A stretch of 64,000 bases of DNA, taken from positions 70,907,001 to 70,971,000 of the forward strand of contig CM032232.1 in NCBI GenBank assembly GCA_019009955.1, in the 5' to 3' direction. Positions 12,426 through 25,994 of the stretch are shown here, piece by piece; positions within the stretch are counted from its first letter, which is position 1, and each line of letters starts with the position of its first letter. A program made the position numbers and the translations under genes. The notes under the pieces were generated by a model. It was given only the letters and a program-made list of their open reading frames with translations. It had not been told where the DNA came from and made no database searches. The stretch comes from Riptortus pedestris. Lineage: Eukaryota > Arthropoda > Insecta > Hemiptera > Alydidae.

Positions 12426-12986
12426 ATCCACAGGGGCTGCTAAAAACTAAACAGATTTCCAACGTGGGTCACGTATTTGCATTTATCCCAAAACGAAAAA
12501 GTTCAATTCGAACCATATTTAGTATTTAGACTTCAAAGAAAGTGCTTCGTAATATAACAGCTTATGGTTAATAAGACATAAGTAGGAGTGGGGGCTTACT
12601 GAAGGTCGATATATACATAACAACATTAGAACATTACATTCTGAATAAGATTGGTTCTATACAATTTTTCGATCCGACGAATTATATCTAGGTATTAAGA
12701 ACTTTCGAAATTCTCCCCCTCTAAACCCCATCCCTCCCCCTGGTCCGATTTCGGCCGTTAACGAACTTGATCTTTTTTTTATATAAAACGATTATTTATC
12801 AAGTTTGGTAACGATAAGACAAAAATCGCGACCGCTAGTGAGGTAACAGACAAATAAATATACAATTTTGAACGGACCTTATTTTCGTCAGCTAGTAGGT
12901 AGGATCGATGATTTGAAGAAAAATGTCGAAATTCGCGACATTGGTACGATCAATAGCTGATTTCCACTAAAGGAAATCTGCTAAAA
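12426..12986 (+). mobile_element. HLE copy, near full length without a long TA run
   Basis: Begins TCCACAGGGGCTGC with a damaged 5' hairpin and AACAGATTTCC. It continues through the AACATTACATT block, GGTTCTATACAATTTTTCG, the C-rich tract, GAACTTGATC, and ends TGATTTCCACTAAAGGAAATC plus TGCTAAAA. The dinucleotide repeat is reduced to AAATAAATATACA. The HLE 3' hairpin is still evident. Confidence 0.85.
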
Positions 12987-13590
12987 GGGCAACAATATAT
13001 AATAGTAAACAGAACAATAAGCAGAATAATAGGTAATACTCCTTCCCAGACCCTCTGCTTAAAAGGATTATGCCTGAATAAAACCGAATACTATACGATT
13101 TTATAAGAATAAATAGTAAACTTCTAAATTTATTCCGAGTGGAGAAAAAAAGGTTGCTTTTACAAGAGTTCTGGACATTTGTAGATGTCTTTTGAAGACA
13201 AGTAATATCCTAAAACCCAAAATTTTAACAGACGTTAACTTATCTACGTGTGATAAGGATGGTGCCCCGAGGGGAGAGGCACAAAGAGAGGCAGTTTATT
13301 ATGGTCGTTGAGAATGAGTGTAATTTGAGCATATGGATTGGGGAAGGGTGGCCAACCATAGTGCGGGAGCAAGTGCACGCAATGGCCTCTTGTTTGCAAT
13401 ATAGCCTGCCTCTTATGAGATAGGCTCAAATGCTATCAACAACATAACCAATATTCAGGGCATGTTCTCCTTAATTATGATTAGCTAATATGTACCACTA
13501 TATTTCTCTTAATTATAAACGGGAAGGGTTAACGAACTCATGGGGCCTTTAATAAACTATTATATAGCTACACATATCACGCCTAGTTTA
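12987..13590. other. No gene seen
   Basis: Unique sequence with a GC-richer patch at about 13255-13400. No supportable gene, although a short minus-strand frame spans that patch. Confidence 0.4.
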
Positions 13591-13612
13591 GAACACAAAT
13601 ATATATATATAG

Positions 13613-13643
<31 letters not shown>

Positions 13644-14444
13644 TATAATATACCCTTCTATGGTTTCAACCCAACTTAGGTTTTACAGACGAACAGGAGG
13701 GCTTAGGTTATAAGGGAGGCCTGAAATTAAAAATAGCGATATTTTCTTTCCTATTGGGTTTTTTGGCAAATATGCATACAACAAAAGTTGTTTATTTTAT
13801 TATTTAGAGTAACTTTTGTTATATACACTTTTGTCCCGAAGTATAAATGAGTTAAACGCTGAAAACTATAGTGGGAGTCAACAACTTTATATTTCAGAAA
13901 AGACTCAACCGAACTAAACGAAACTCAGTATGTGATTTGGTATTTGCACCTCCCTAATTATAAGCTATATTAAAATTTCGAGGTACGAACAGGAGTGGGG
14001 CTTATAAGGAAGGTCTGAAATATTAAATCCCTATATTTCGTAACCTATTCATTTTTCGGCAAACGTTGTTTGTTTTGTAGTTTAAAGCAATTATTGTTAT
14101 ATGCACTTTTGCCGTATAACGAAGTATGAATGAGGTATACACGAAAAACTATAGAATATGTCAAGAATATTATAGGACACGAAAGACTAAATCGAAATCA
14201 ACGAAACTGCGTATTTTTGAATATAAGCTAAATTAACATTTTTAGGTGCGAACAGGAGTAGGGGTTGTTAAGGAGGCATGCAATGAAAAATCGTCATATT
14301 TCGTTTCCATATTGTTTTTTAGGCGAACGTGCACACAACAAATGATGTTAAATTTGATATTTAGAGTAAATTTTATTATATACATCTTTATCGTAATTTA
14401 GTATTTTAGTTGGTGGCGTAGGAACGCGCGCAGGGTGCAGCTAG
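13591..14444 (+). mobile_element. Helitron-like copy with ~290-bp subrepeats in a TA array
   Basis: Preceded by a TA run (13595-13640) and ending GGTGCAGCTAG followed by T, the CTAG|T end expected of a Helitron. The interior has three related subunits, each with a GAACAGGAG...TTATAAGG block (about 13692, 13984 and 14247) and an ACAAAAGTTGTTTATTTT / AACTTTTGTT inverted pair. It is related to the palindrome at 27.4-29.6 kb. A clear TC 5' terminus was not found, so the 5' limit is uncertain. Confidence 0.65.
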
Positions 14445-15061
14445 TAATAATATATAAATGCCATTTCTGTTGGGGATTTCAAAAATAGAGCAACTTAAGT
14501 AAAACTTTATTTTGATATAAATGAAAGTTCACTATCCTAGTAGATGCGTTTAGTATCTTAGTTGAAATCTTTCTTATTCCTCCGTCTTTACACTAAGTTA
14601 CTACAAATATTGTGCAGTCGTCTTGGATGTATTCCTCTTGATCCAAACAGTAACCCCAATTTTCTATATTGTATTTTTCTTTAGAATATGGACAGCATTT
14701 TGTTTAGATGCCTACTTTTTTCAAAAATTTGCATATTCTGCTTGAATTTTACTTATTTTGAATCGAAATATTTGATCAATAATTATACCCCTGTCTTCTT
14801 TTCTTAAAATAGGAAATATATCAGCTCTTCTGATGGATCCATCTGATGAAGTGCAATCGGGTTCCCCATATAATTCCCCTATGGATGGCGCGTTCTCAAA
14901 AGTTGTGCCATTTCAAAACGTACGTTATCGTATCGGGAAATGTGCCTTTGCTTCCCCAATTGACAGAAACCTGGAACATGGAGATGGGTTTCGGTCTCGC
15001 TGCAAAGAGTTCCTAGGTTCCTTCCTGGGGTAGAGCGTTCTGGCACAAGGTTGGTATTCAT

Positions 15062-15690
15062 TTTAGCACATTTTTCTAAAAGCTATTAGGTCGTACTCAT
15101 GACGCGATTTTCGAAAAATCTCTTCAAATGTACATCGATCCTACCCAGGAGATGATGAAAATGAGGTTCGTTCAAAACTCTCTCTCTCTATATATACATA
15201 TACATTTGTCAGTTATCGCTCTAGCGGTCGTAATTTTTGTTTGATCGTTACCAAACTCGATATTTACTCGTTTTGTGCAAAAAGAAAGACCAAGTTTGTT
15301 AATGGCTGAAATCGGACATGTAGGAGGGTGGGGGATTTTCGAAATATCTCCGTTACTACACGTCAGGTCAAAAACGTATACGTATAGAACCAATCTTATA
15401 GCAAATGAGATTTCCTATAAATATTGGTATGTACATTTATTATCTATCTTAAATATTAACCGAGATATTTGTATTTTTAAGTGTGTGGATAACGGATGAG
15501 ATCGGCTGATGTCAGTTCTATTCTTGACTCCGCCGAAAGCTAGTTCGGAAGTTTCCGTAAATGTTCAACTCTCGTGAAATTTGTTTAGAGACTCCTTACT
15601 ACTACTCTGTTACTAGTATGCAGATTTCTCTATTGTAAAACGTAATGTAACGGGAAATCTGCTAAGTTTAAGCAGCCCCTGCGTTTTTTT
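15062..15690 (-). mobile_element. HLE copy, full length
   Basis: The minus-strand 3' end lies at 15062 (TTTTAGCACATTT, a damaged hairpin). GTCGTACTCATGACGCGATT, the ATCGATCCTACCCAGGAGATG block and a short TA/TC microsatellite follow. The 5' end lies at about 15690 (CTAAGTTTAAGCAGCCCCTG). The interior keeps GGAGGGTGGGG in place of a long G run. Confidence 0.85.
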
Positions 15691-16720
15691 ATAGCTCCGC
15701 TCAATTCAGAAGAAGAGAGACCTTCTTTGTCATGTATCCATGAATTGTTTCCGTTTTCCTGTCCTTAAAAGTTCCAATGCCATTCCCTTTAACAGGTAGG
15801 GACCTATTAAATGTATGTACTATGGTGTATATAGGAAATAGAATGTAAGATGTCAACATCTATATGCTATTTCAGGGAGTGGAAAATCCGCAGACCACGT
15901 TTTAAGGACATATGAGCGAGATATTGTCCAAAGCCTACAAATGTATTTGCATTAGAACATCTCGAATATTGCTGGCTCGATAAAATCATTTTGATCGAAA
16001 AAAATCCTAAATAGTCTTTGCTATAGTCGTACAATGAGTTAAAATGAAATATTACAAATTAAGTATATTCACGAAATAATTACACACTCTTTAGCACCAC
16101 TATTCGTAACAGTAAAAACAGCTCATTTTAGTTAGTTAGTTTAGGTACTATAACAACAGAAGTTTAAATAATTAAAATACAAAATGGAGTTTTAAAAAGT
16201 AAAAAGTTTTTCCCAGAAGTTGATAAAAGAACGTGATAATAGACTAAATGAAGTTCAAGAATCTTCGAGAGCTCTTCTACCATAGCTTACTTTTAAGTGA
16301 TTTAAACCCAATTTAAAGTTATAATGGTGTGAGTTATATATTTTTAAAAAAGTTTTAGTGCTCAAATACTGAGAAAATATTAAATGGAAATGTAGATTTT
16401 CATTCTTATATTTCGAAAGAAAATTTAAAATTCAACTGATGAGTTCTTATTTATTATCAAAAAGTTAATGAAATCAAATTCCATAATATATATAAAAAAA
16501 AGTTTGGCCCAAACTAGACAGATGTGTGAAGCCGTCTGTACCATGTCCATTCCCTTACCTTGCTTTGCCAATTCCCAGCAGAAGCGTGACTTGAATTATT
16601 TTTTCAAATACTTCTGTTTGCTTTGCGTTAATTTCAGTCCTATGGCAAAACATTAGTTCAGCAGAAGTTGTTTAGGACTCGGTGACAGCTCATTTCCTAA
16701 TCATTAATCATTTTCTGGAA
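15691..16720. other. No gene seen
   Basis: AT-rich unique sequence with no recognisable coding or repeat content. Confidence 0.4.
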
Positions 16721-17000
16721 AAATGAAGGTTAAGTTCATTAATGGCTGAAATCCGACCAGTGGGATAGGGAGGGTTTAGAGGGGGGGGGGGGAATTCGAA
16801 AATTCATAATACCTCTGTTATTATGCGTTGGGTCGTAAAATGATATAGAATAATGCTATTGTCGACACTCAGATGTAATGTTCTATAAATGTTGTTATGT
16901 TCGTTTTTCCACTATCTTGATTACTAACAGAGATATTTGCATTTTATGGTTTTCGGTCATCAGCAAACACCCACGTCTACGCATGTCATAGTAACAAATA
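16721..17000 (-). mobile_element. HLE fragment, middle part only
   Basis: Shows GTTCATTAATGGCTGAAATCC, then CAGTGGGATAGGGAGGG with a G(13) run, then the TATCTTGATTACTAACAGAGATATTTG block. Neither terminal hairpin is present. The fragment starts within or just after the usual GATCAAGTTCGTTAA motif. Confidence 0.7.
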
Positions 17001-19310
17001 GCTGTTATGTTAGGAAGCATTTATATCCTGGCAAGATTCCAAAGAAGTATTGTTCTAGCCTTCCCTAAACCTATTTTGACAAATTTTGATGTGATGTCTG
17101 TTAGTCACAAATTGCCCAAAACCCGCTAACAGTTAGAATGTTGAATGTCTTTAATTAGGATTGTTATAAGTTCTGAGTGTACATTTTCCATTTTGGCGGA
17201 AACCGACTGAAAGGGATGATGAGAGGGGGGATGATGTAGTACCTACATCAGAAAGTTTTTCAATTTAGTGCATTTTTCTTTCTCATCTATAAGTTAATGA
17301 AACTGGCTCTGCACTTCCACAATTAGCAACAGTTACGGAGGCAGCAATGAAATTGCAAGGGAAAACATACACCAACATTCACAGGCTTTGCAAGAGGTGC
17401 AAATTAGGCCCAGCTGCTATCATTAATGGCGGAGAATTAAGCACTAATTCATTATATTACGGCAATGCTAGACGGATTATAGACGAACATGGGAGCTGCG
17501 GTGAACTGATAGCATCTCATGGAGTAATTTTCCTGGTGCCGGTTCTTCGGCCCATTGGAGATCTCCATGGGAATTGGGGTTCTATGAATATTTAACAGCC
17601 AGCTGACTATGGTCTGCTGAGTACGATGGATTAACTTGTTTTCTCATAGTTTGCATTATCCCCCCTACAGCCTAAATGACATTCGAGTGGCTGGTCATTT
17701 TTACACATTAAGAAACTGTTGCATAATGTGTTTGTCATTTCTGTCGGAAGGCACCGACGATGAACAGTAAGTATGTCGCACGATATTGTTTCATTTCTTC
17801 TAACTTGTTGATAATAATTATCAATTTTAGCCAAACAATCGCCATCAGGCCTTTAACAACGACAGTCCTTATTAAAATTTCAAGACCAAGAAATAATACC
17901 ACCATTTCAAAAGGTCTAGACCTTGTTTAGAAAGGTATTCCAAACACTTGAAGAAACTATCAAGTCTAATGGCATTAAAAAAGTGCAATGCAGTTGCTGG
18001 GACCGTCAAAACATTGACGAAATCGAAAGTGATAAGTTATACACGGAAACATTATATCAAGATGATGGCACGCAATTCTGTAAAAACTAGACATTTTTGA
18101 AAGAAATTTCATGTGAGCAGAAAATTTCAAAACCTGTCTCCATGTGGCAGATCATAGTTAGTATTTTGAATTAATGTTAAAATTAAGAACTATAATCCCT
18201 AAAAGTGCCTTCAAACGTTTTTAAAAAAGGCCGATAACTCTAAATACGTTTATTAAGCAAATGAACTATTTTTCATACTTCATAATTAACCATAAAAGCC
18301 TGGTAAAACTTAAGCAAAATTTAGTTGTTTTTTTTTATGCCCTATGAAACAATAAAACCTAAGTTTTCAAACACAACTATCAGATGGGAAATAAATTAAG
18401 CCACCACAACTAAAATCAAATGAAAATAAATAATCCCCTCAACCATAAAAAAATATTATTACTCTGTCCGGAATTAACCATTTTATTAATTTGTTTTATA
18501 GATACAGTGCATATTATTATTATATGGTCATCCTCTAATAGTTTTAACTAAAAATACTTTAGATTACAATTTTCGTAACTGGGCATTATGTTTCTAACTA
18601 AGCATAACTTAACTCATAGAAAGTAAATGAAGAAAATCATTTATACCTTATTTCTAGAACGTACAATCTAGAAGAAAGTCGAATTTTCCACTGTATGTGA
18701 GGTTTCTGTTTTACTGCTGTATGTTATGTATTAACATAAGTATGATTAAGACGTATGTAAATACATTGCTTTATATTCTTGAAGGCACTGAACTCGTGAG
18801 ACTTATCCATTATGTTTGATAAAGCATAATTGATAAGATGCATAATTTCATTTCAGTGCGTCAGAGTAAATTCGCATTCGAATCATATCTACTTTAAATT
18901 CAGCAGAACGGCAGACGGCTGGCACTGTGTAGTGTGAGAAACGCAATGATTTATATGCGTTGGGAAGAGAGGAGGGACAAAAAAAAAAGCTTCGTAGCTA
19001 TGCGATCAAGGTTTTTACAAAGCGTATGCATCAAAAATAGTAAGATTTATTTTTAAATAAAGCGTTTACATTGCTTAATGATTACCCGCATTTAATCCAC
19101 TTTCTATTGAATTACGAAATATATGCTCACAAATTTAGAAGCATTAAATTTTAAAATCCTTTTTAAATTAAATCTTTTTATCTCCAGCAAAAATTGTTTA
19201 CTATGTGTGTGTGTGTTTGCGCGCGCTTGTGTGTGTTTGTATATGTGATAAAGAAAGTAGGAGCATATGATTGTGAATATTTTAGATATTAGAAAATTTA
19301 GTCTGTTCAT
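17001..19310. other. No gene seen
   Basis: Mostly unique AT-rich sequence. A plus frame at about 17347-17595 lies in slightly GC-richer DNA but shows no motif I recognise. A CA/TG-rich microsatellite-like patch at 19204-19245 borders the LINE that follows. Confidence 0.4.
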
Positions 19311-19316
19311 TTTATT

Positions 19317-20607
19317 AATGTCAGCCCCCATAGTGGGGAACCAAGTATTAACGGGTAGACTACCGGACGTATCAAGCAACTTCACTGCAGAACTACAGGG
19401 CTTACTTCTTGGACTACAACATCTTACTAACGTACAACAAGACAACATTCATGTTTTTACTGACTCCTACAGTTCTATACAATCAATACTTGACCTTTAC
19501 TCAACTCACCCACTCACGAAACAACTTCAGGAACTACTAACTAACTTACAAACACAAATGGATAATGCAATAACTATCCATTGGATACCAGGACATTCAG
19601 ACATCACGGAAAATATTTTGGCTGACAAACATGCAAAATTAGCAACTCAACTTGACATATTACACACTGACCACATTACAGAAGACGATGCCATTAAATT
19701 CCTTAAAAAAGAGGTCAACTTAAAATGGGAAGCGGAATTGCATCAGGCATACACAAAATTACGAGAAATAAAAGACACTATCCGTGAATGGCAGTCAAGT
19801 AATCGGGACACTAGAAGAGAAGTAGTCCTTGCTCGGTTGAGACATGGCCATTCACGGATAATACACTGACACCTCATGACTAGGACTGAACCGCCTTTAT
19901 GTACACTCTGCAATATACAACTAACTATCAAACACTTACTTACAGACTGCAGACTAATAACCGGCAAGAACTTACCCACCAACCTATCAGAACTACACGA
20001 GAACAGCCCATACATAACAAAAATTATGAAACACCTCAAAGACACGAACATTTACCACCAGATTTAACATTTCAAACACTAGACTAGAATAATATCCACT
20101 GGAGAATAGATAAATAACCGTACTTTTACCTACCTGTATACATTTTTTAACCTTTTTTTTTGGTTTTTATAAGGCGGCTTTACCTATATTATTTCAATAT
20201 TATAACAAGAAAATGTCTGAATCGCTTAAATTGCGACACACCTACATAAATAAATAAAATAATGTACATACTAATTTTTATTTATTTGATTTTAGTTTTA
20301 ATTTTAATGACTGAAAGTATATAATTGTTTCCGCTATTTTATATGTCTTTATAGTTTTTAATTTTCTAGTTTCCCTAAAATATATTTTTTTGTTTTTTAA
20401 TTTAATGTTTCGTTTTTGTTTATTTTTTTTTATTTGTTGAATATTCGTTGTTATTTGGCTGCGTTCATAGTTTGTTTTGTTCTAATTGTATAGTTTAATT
20501 TTTTCTTGTTACTGTTTTAATTTTTGTTTTCTGTATATATTCATTGGTTTTTTTTTTGATGAGCAATATCGCCTCGCAGCGAACGCTCCACAATAAATAA
20601 ATAAAAT
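19317..20607 (+). pseudogene. 5'-truncated LINE: RNase H domain, C-terminal domain and 3' UTR
   Basis: The reading frame runs 19317-20067, interrupted by one TGA at 19867. Upstream residues to the ATG at 19267 probably come from flanking DNA. RNase H motifs, numbered from that ATG, are FTAEL (E42), VFTDS (D66), IHWIPGH (H110) and ILADKHAKLA (D120). The first catalytic strand is lost by truncation. Next come LARLRHGHSRIIH, the stop, then HLMTRTEPPLCTLCN and a TIKHLLTDC zinc-type motif, the usual C-terminal tail of RNase H-bearing Jockey-superfamily LINEs (I, Nimb, Outcast or Loa). A T-rich 3' UTR ends GAGCAATATCGCCTCGCAGC and an (AATA)n tail. It is non-functional. Confidence 0.9.
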
Positions 20608-20975
20608 ATTGAAATACTGTTGTCCTACATCTTAATTTTAAACAAATGTGGAACTCCAGTTAAATGACAAAACGTCTTAATGAACGACAACAAAAAAAAA
20701 AAAGTCAACCCAATTTAAAAGTAAAATAAATAGATGAGGCTTATTTGGGTGAGGCGTAGCCACAGCATGCCATGTGTTGGACCACATGTTGTAGCTAAGA
20801 AGTGGGGATTCGCCACCAGACCATTCCATACATCACTCTCAAGCACACTTGTGGCCTATTGATTGTCTCCGGGTGGGCTAGTGGCAGGACGCAAAAACTA
20901 AGGCAAGTGTCTGCCTGTTAGGTAGAAACCATTCTCAAATGGGCGTAGAAATTGGCTACAGCAAAAAATACGAAC
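20608..20975. other. No gene seen
   Basis: Contains a GC-richer stretch at about 20750-20930 (GTGAGGCGTAGCCACAGC onward) of unknown nature. Confidence 0.35.
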
Positions 20976-21464
20976 AGCCTATTTGCCAACAAAAAACAAA
21001 TCAATAGACGTAATTGTCACTGGTGATGATATACTTCTAAATAGCGGATTTTCCAAAAATTACCATTTTTCAACGCAATGCATTGGAACGGAGATAACGT
21101 ATATCAGTTATAAATGCTATAATTTTAAATGAAGTGTAACCAACCATGTTGTTTATTTAATCAATTTCGTGTACGAGTATGTGATGTGATCAGATTTTTT
21201 GTGTTGTGAGTTCCCGTACTGAATTTCTTTAGGATGTTGAGCTAATGAATTTGTTTGGTTCCCTTTACTCAACTGCTAAGCACAGATGGATTGTCATGTG
21301 CTATTGTGTAATGAAGATCTTTGATAAACTATTTGATACTAGCTAAAAATTCAAATTTCACACTTCTGTATAGGCTGAAGTTCAAAGAATAGCCTATTTG
21401 CCAACAAAAAACAAATCAATAGACGTAATTGTCACTGGTGATGATATTCTTCTAAAAAGCGGAT
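20976..21464 (+). repeat. 75-bp direct repeats bounding a ~330-bp repeat body
   Basis: Two near-identical 75-base blocks (20976-21050 and 21391-21464) start AGCCTATTTGCC and contain GTAATTGTCACTGGTGATGA. They flank a body (21061-21385) that recurs at 33459-33775. The offset is 415 bp. It could be one and a part units of a tandem satellite, or a small element with short direct terminal repeats. Confidence 0.8.
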
Positions 21465-22034
21465 TTAGTATAACCTAAAAAAGAAAAATTTGCTATAAGG
21501 GTTTCCAGAATATTTAATATCCGGAATATCACGTCATTAAATTCAGTCCCATCGTCTAAACAGTACTCCAAAGTTCTTGGCTCTCCTGGTATATTGATGC
21601 TACGCCTTAATCCACATGACTATCCAGAGGCCGAAATCTGGTATTTATTGAATATTAGAAAAATAAAATATTTAATATTTTTCACATGCAAATATACCTT
21701 TATATTTGTGTAAGTCGTGAGGAAACGTTGTGTCAACTAGTGGTTAGACCACTTACGTTCTCTACAATTAACTAGACATCAGTACGTAAGTAAGTAAGTA
21801 AATTTATATTTCCAGTAAATTAAATTGCAATTATTTCAGAAATACATAATAATTTACATAGTGCTTGGTATATACCGTTAGCACAAGTGACGTATGATAC
21901 AGTTCATAATAAATACATAAGACATGCTTCTATAAAAATATTTAACGATTATAATAAAACTTTTTATTGATATTAGAAGTTTTTCCGTATTATAAGGTCA
22001 TAAAACAACAACTAAATCTATAATTTAAATTCAA

Positions 22035-22350
22035 AACAAAGGAGCCTGCGGAATCTTCCAGCACTCTTTAGATATTTATACAAGTTAATGTAATCTCCTC
22101 CGTTCAAGATGGATATTACCATATCACCGCTGAGAGTAATTCAAGCAAATGCTGCAAGGCGGACCTCCCGGAGAATGGGCCACACAGCGAGGAAATGATA
22201 GGTGTCTTCAGGGTCCTGGAGGTTACTTATAGCTAATAGTTGGCGGTGTCGTCCCTAATTCGAGGCTTCTTGTTGAGAGTTTCTATCGTGGTTCTGGCTA
22301 TTGCTCCAATATAGTCGAGATTATTTACTTTAGTATATTCTAATGCTTGG
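22035..22350 (-). pseudogene. LINE ORF2 C-terminal remnant
   Basis: Minus-strand translation gives EDTYHFLAV (with W where a Cys is usual), PILREVRLAAFA, LSGDMVISILNGGDY and LYKYLKSAGRFRR. This follows the C-terminal pattern of LINE ORF2 proteins, a zinc-type ETxxHFL.xCP motif and then a leucine-rich tail. At least one stop and shifts upstream break the frame. It differs from the TIKHLL-type LINE at 19.3 kb, so it is from another LINE lineage. Confidence 0.65.
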
Positions 22351-25300
22351 GTGTTATCCTATCTCTACTTAAGTTCAAGACAGTAACTAAGTATTTCAAG
22401 TGAAGTGATGCGGTGAATATGAATAATGGTACTTCCTCTGTGCCAGATACAGTGCACAATTAGGCGTATTTTGGGAAAGGCCAAATAATCTCTTAATAAA
22501 ATATATTTACAATTCTTTGATTCGTTTGTACATCAATTACATACTTATATTAATTGTAACTGTAGTCAGTTCGGTATCTGGGGGAATTTCACGCAACATT
22601 TATTTCTTGATTGTTTTCCTGGCTGTAATCCCACCATATTACAAAATAAACGTGTCAAGCTGACCACTTGAATACCCACTCAATCAGTGTAGTCCTTCAT
22701 GGGTTTCGCGACAAAGAATATCAAGAAAATAATAGTTGCTTGCCGTAGCGTTAGTCTTATTACGAAACCGAAGTAATATTTAAAGGCTACACCTGGTAAT
22801 AGGCCTCGTGAACAGGTAAACCTTATTTTTTCACGGGACCGAAAAAGGGGATAAGAGGGTCACAAGGACATTTAGTGATTTCCCTTTGCCTTCTGCATCT
22901 GACCATTGAGCAAGAAAGGCGTCATGAGGAAAATCCCACTCACACCAGTAAAGGCATGAGTGGTGAAAAGTCTATTCGAGGCCAGAGTTGTTAGATAGCC
23001 ATCCCTCTGTAGCATATAGCCTGCATAAGCTGACTTATTATAGGCATTGGCCAGTATGCGTATGCTGACTACAACTTTAATCTTCCCTCAAGTCTGGTCC
23101 CATTGGCACGTTGTAAGTGAGAAATTAGACGAGGAGGGGGAACGGAAGCAATAGTAATAGGAAATTTGACGTTCGTCTGGTTAATGAGACACCGCCACAC
23201 ACTGGAGCGAGTGATAGGGAAAACCGGACATTCATTAATATCTCCGTTTCTACTGGTCCTAGAATATTGATTCTGGTGCCATTTTAAAGCACATCCAATA
23301 CTCTATTGAACTAACCGATCAGCAATTTTTTAAGCAATTTTGCCAGATCCGATATAACGGTAGGATGAATTTTAAATGTGTACATACAGATTATGTATCG
23401 CTTACTAAGTAGAGAATTGTAATTTGTAGACACATATCAACATATGTTTTATAAATTTTTATTTTTTTACTAAATTGAAGTTCACAAATGCAATACAAAA
23501 ATTGTAAACAAAATATATCTAGAATAAAAATTTAAAAAAAAAAATCTAAGTATTTAATTTAATAAAGAGAATTTGTAAGCTGGAAGAATATCTAACATTT
23601 CTAAAATTTCAAATGTTTTTTACTTTTCAATTAGAAGTTCTTTTACTTCCGAAGATATCGGAAGAGATCGGTTTCTAAGCGATCGCTATCGTTGTTAAGT
23701 GTTGGCCTTAAATGTGATACACTGTACGTAGTTGGGAAAGGTCCGCGGGAGGTATAATACGTCTTCCGCAAGGAAAGTGTTAACACTAAAAGTAAAATAT
23801 TTAATGAATAGGCAAGTTTAGGCAAGATCTGACGACGTTGTAAATAAGACAATATACTCCTAAAAGCATGCCAAGTGGTATTTTTTCAAGCAAATACAAG
23901 CGATTTGCGAATTCAATTAAATAAAATTATTTTCATCTCGATGTAAAAAAAAAAAAAAATTATAGGAATTTTAAAAACCTTTTTTTCCAGTTTTTGATTT
24001 GTTATAATACCCTTAATGTGTACTGGAAGCAACAATAATTTATAAAATGAAATAATAGTTCACGACGAATTTAATAAGCTAATGCTTTTTTTAACATAGC
24101 AATTATAACCAGGCATTATGTAAAAACCATTGCAATAATATGACTAAAAATCAATCTGCTCAATTGAAAAAGGTTTATGTGGTACTAAAAATACCAATCA
24201 AAATCCCAAATTAAAACTTTTATTTTTTCCCCCAATGTCCAACATTACTGAAGGATCGCTCCAGTGTGCGCCAGTGGAGTAGAGGAGCTGCAGGCAGACC
24301 GGCTGCAAGTTTCGTTATTTTGCCGAGAAAGGAATAATTAATGCTACAAAAGAAAAAAAAAAAAATCAGGCTTTGCAATTGTATGGCGTCCATAAGTAGT
24401 ACATGGGATGGCCCCGGGAAACCGAATCTTAGAACAAGGAGGAATTACAGTGCATTTCCCTGCCGATGAATGGGGCTTCTAAGCCGATGGTAATTAAGTG
24501 CTACAATGGGAAAGCTTATTGTTGTAGGACGCCCCCACAGTCAACAAAGCAGCAGGCCCGGAGGCAACAAAACACCAATCAAAACAATACAAAGCCTATC
24601 AAAATCGCCTCAAGGTCACCTCTCATGCAATCTATCTTTCTAACCCCCCCCGAAAAAAAAATCTCTTATTATAACTCTAACTCCTGAAAAATAGAACCAG
24701 TTCTTCATAAAACAAAGCTAAAATATTATCACATGAAGTATTAGGTTCTGCAACGAAATAACACAAAGAAATAATGAAACGTTCCTGTTGCAGATTGGCA
24801 AACAAGTCCATCATGCAGGAGAGTAACCTAAACATAGCAGATATTCCTCAGGCCTTTTTCAATTTCAATATGGCAAGAACTTTATATACTAACTCCATGT
24901 GAACAAGACGTCCTTGTTACTCTCTTTCTTTTCTGTCTCTTATTTGGAGTTATGTGCATATCCTATCACATGGAAGAGTCAACAGATGTAGCCCGTAGAT
25001 ACTACAAAGCCAAGATCTGTGTACATCATAAGAGATTTACAAAAAATGCGAGGTCAATAGATGATTACCCCTACTAATAATAACATACACCATGCCACGT
25101 AAGTATCTAATGTACTTCCGAAAGATAAACTCAATAGAAATTAAGAATTATATTTTTAGAAAAATTTCAAATTTAGTGGAATATTAAATTCATTTTTTTT
25201 TCGGTTGGAATTATAGACCTTGGAGATCTTATACCACCACCGACTGAGACTTGATTTCTTGAGTTTTTTTTTTTCTGGATGAAGCATAAAAAATTTATTT

Positions 25301-25806
25301 TATGATCACACTTTGTGGTTGTAACAATTCCGGTACCTTTTCAGGAATGTTGGTCTATAAGAGTTCCTTGAAAATTTAATTTGAGCGCAAGCCCAGACCT
25401 TCCATTTGATGGGGAGCTTAAATAATATATTATTTTATTTTTCGGTTGGCATTCCAGACCTTAGAGATCTTTAGCTGTCCCCGAGTGAGTCTCGAGGGAT
25501 TCGTGATCAATGTTTTACGTAGGGAGTGATCAACTCGACGTACATCCACTAGTAACCAAGGGGGGAAAGGAATGAGTTGTCTCCAATAGATTGATGAGCT
25601 TCGTTACAATTGGAAGGTGAGTGGTCAGTACGTCATCAGTGTTAGTTTGTCTGTAGAGGGGATCTTAGAGAGTCATGATCCTTATCCATCCCGAGGAGAT
25701 GTCAGATGTACGTACCTATATGCTCACTAGACTCCCTGTACTCCACAAGTTCCGGGACACTAGTGCGCTCTGGTAACGAACTCGGAAACGTCGGAACTTT
25801 CTCCTA
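22351..25806. other. No gene seen over 3.4 kb
   Basis: Unique sequence. GC-richer patches at about 22780-23300 and 24240-24660 have no supported reading frame. A Q/N-rich 73-residue plus frame at 24466-24687 is probably chance. Two related AT-rich blocks around 25140-25260 and 25380-25500 share TTCGGTTGGAATT and ACCTTGGAGATCTT-like words, suggesting a short local duplication. Confidence 0.4.
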
Positions 25807-25928
25807 TTTTAGCAGATTTCCCTTAAGGGAAATCAGCTAATGAGGTTGTACTCATGACGCGAGTTTTGAAAAATTTCCTCAAATGTCCATCGATCCTACC
25901 CTGGAGATGACGAAAAAGAGGTCCGTTC

Positions 25929-25994
<66 letters not shown>

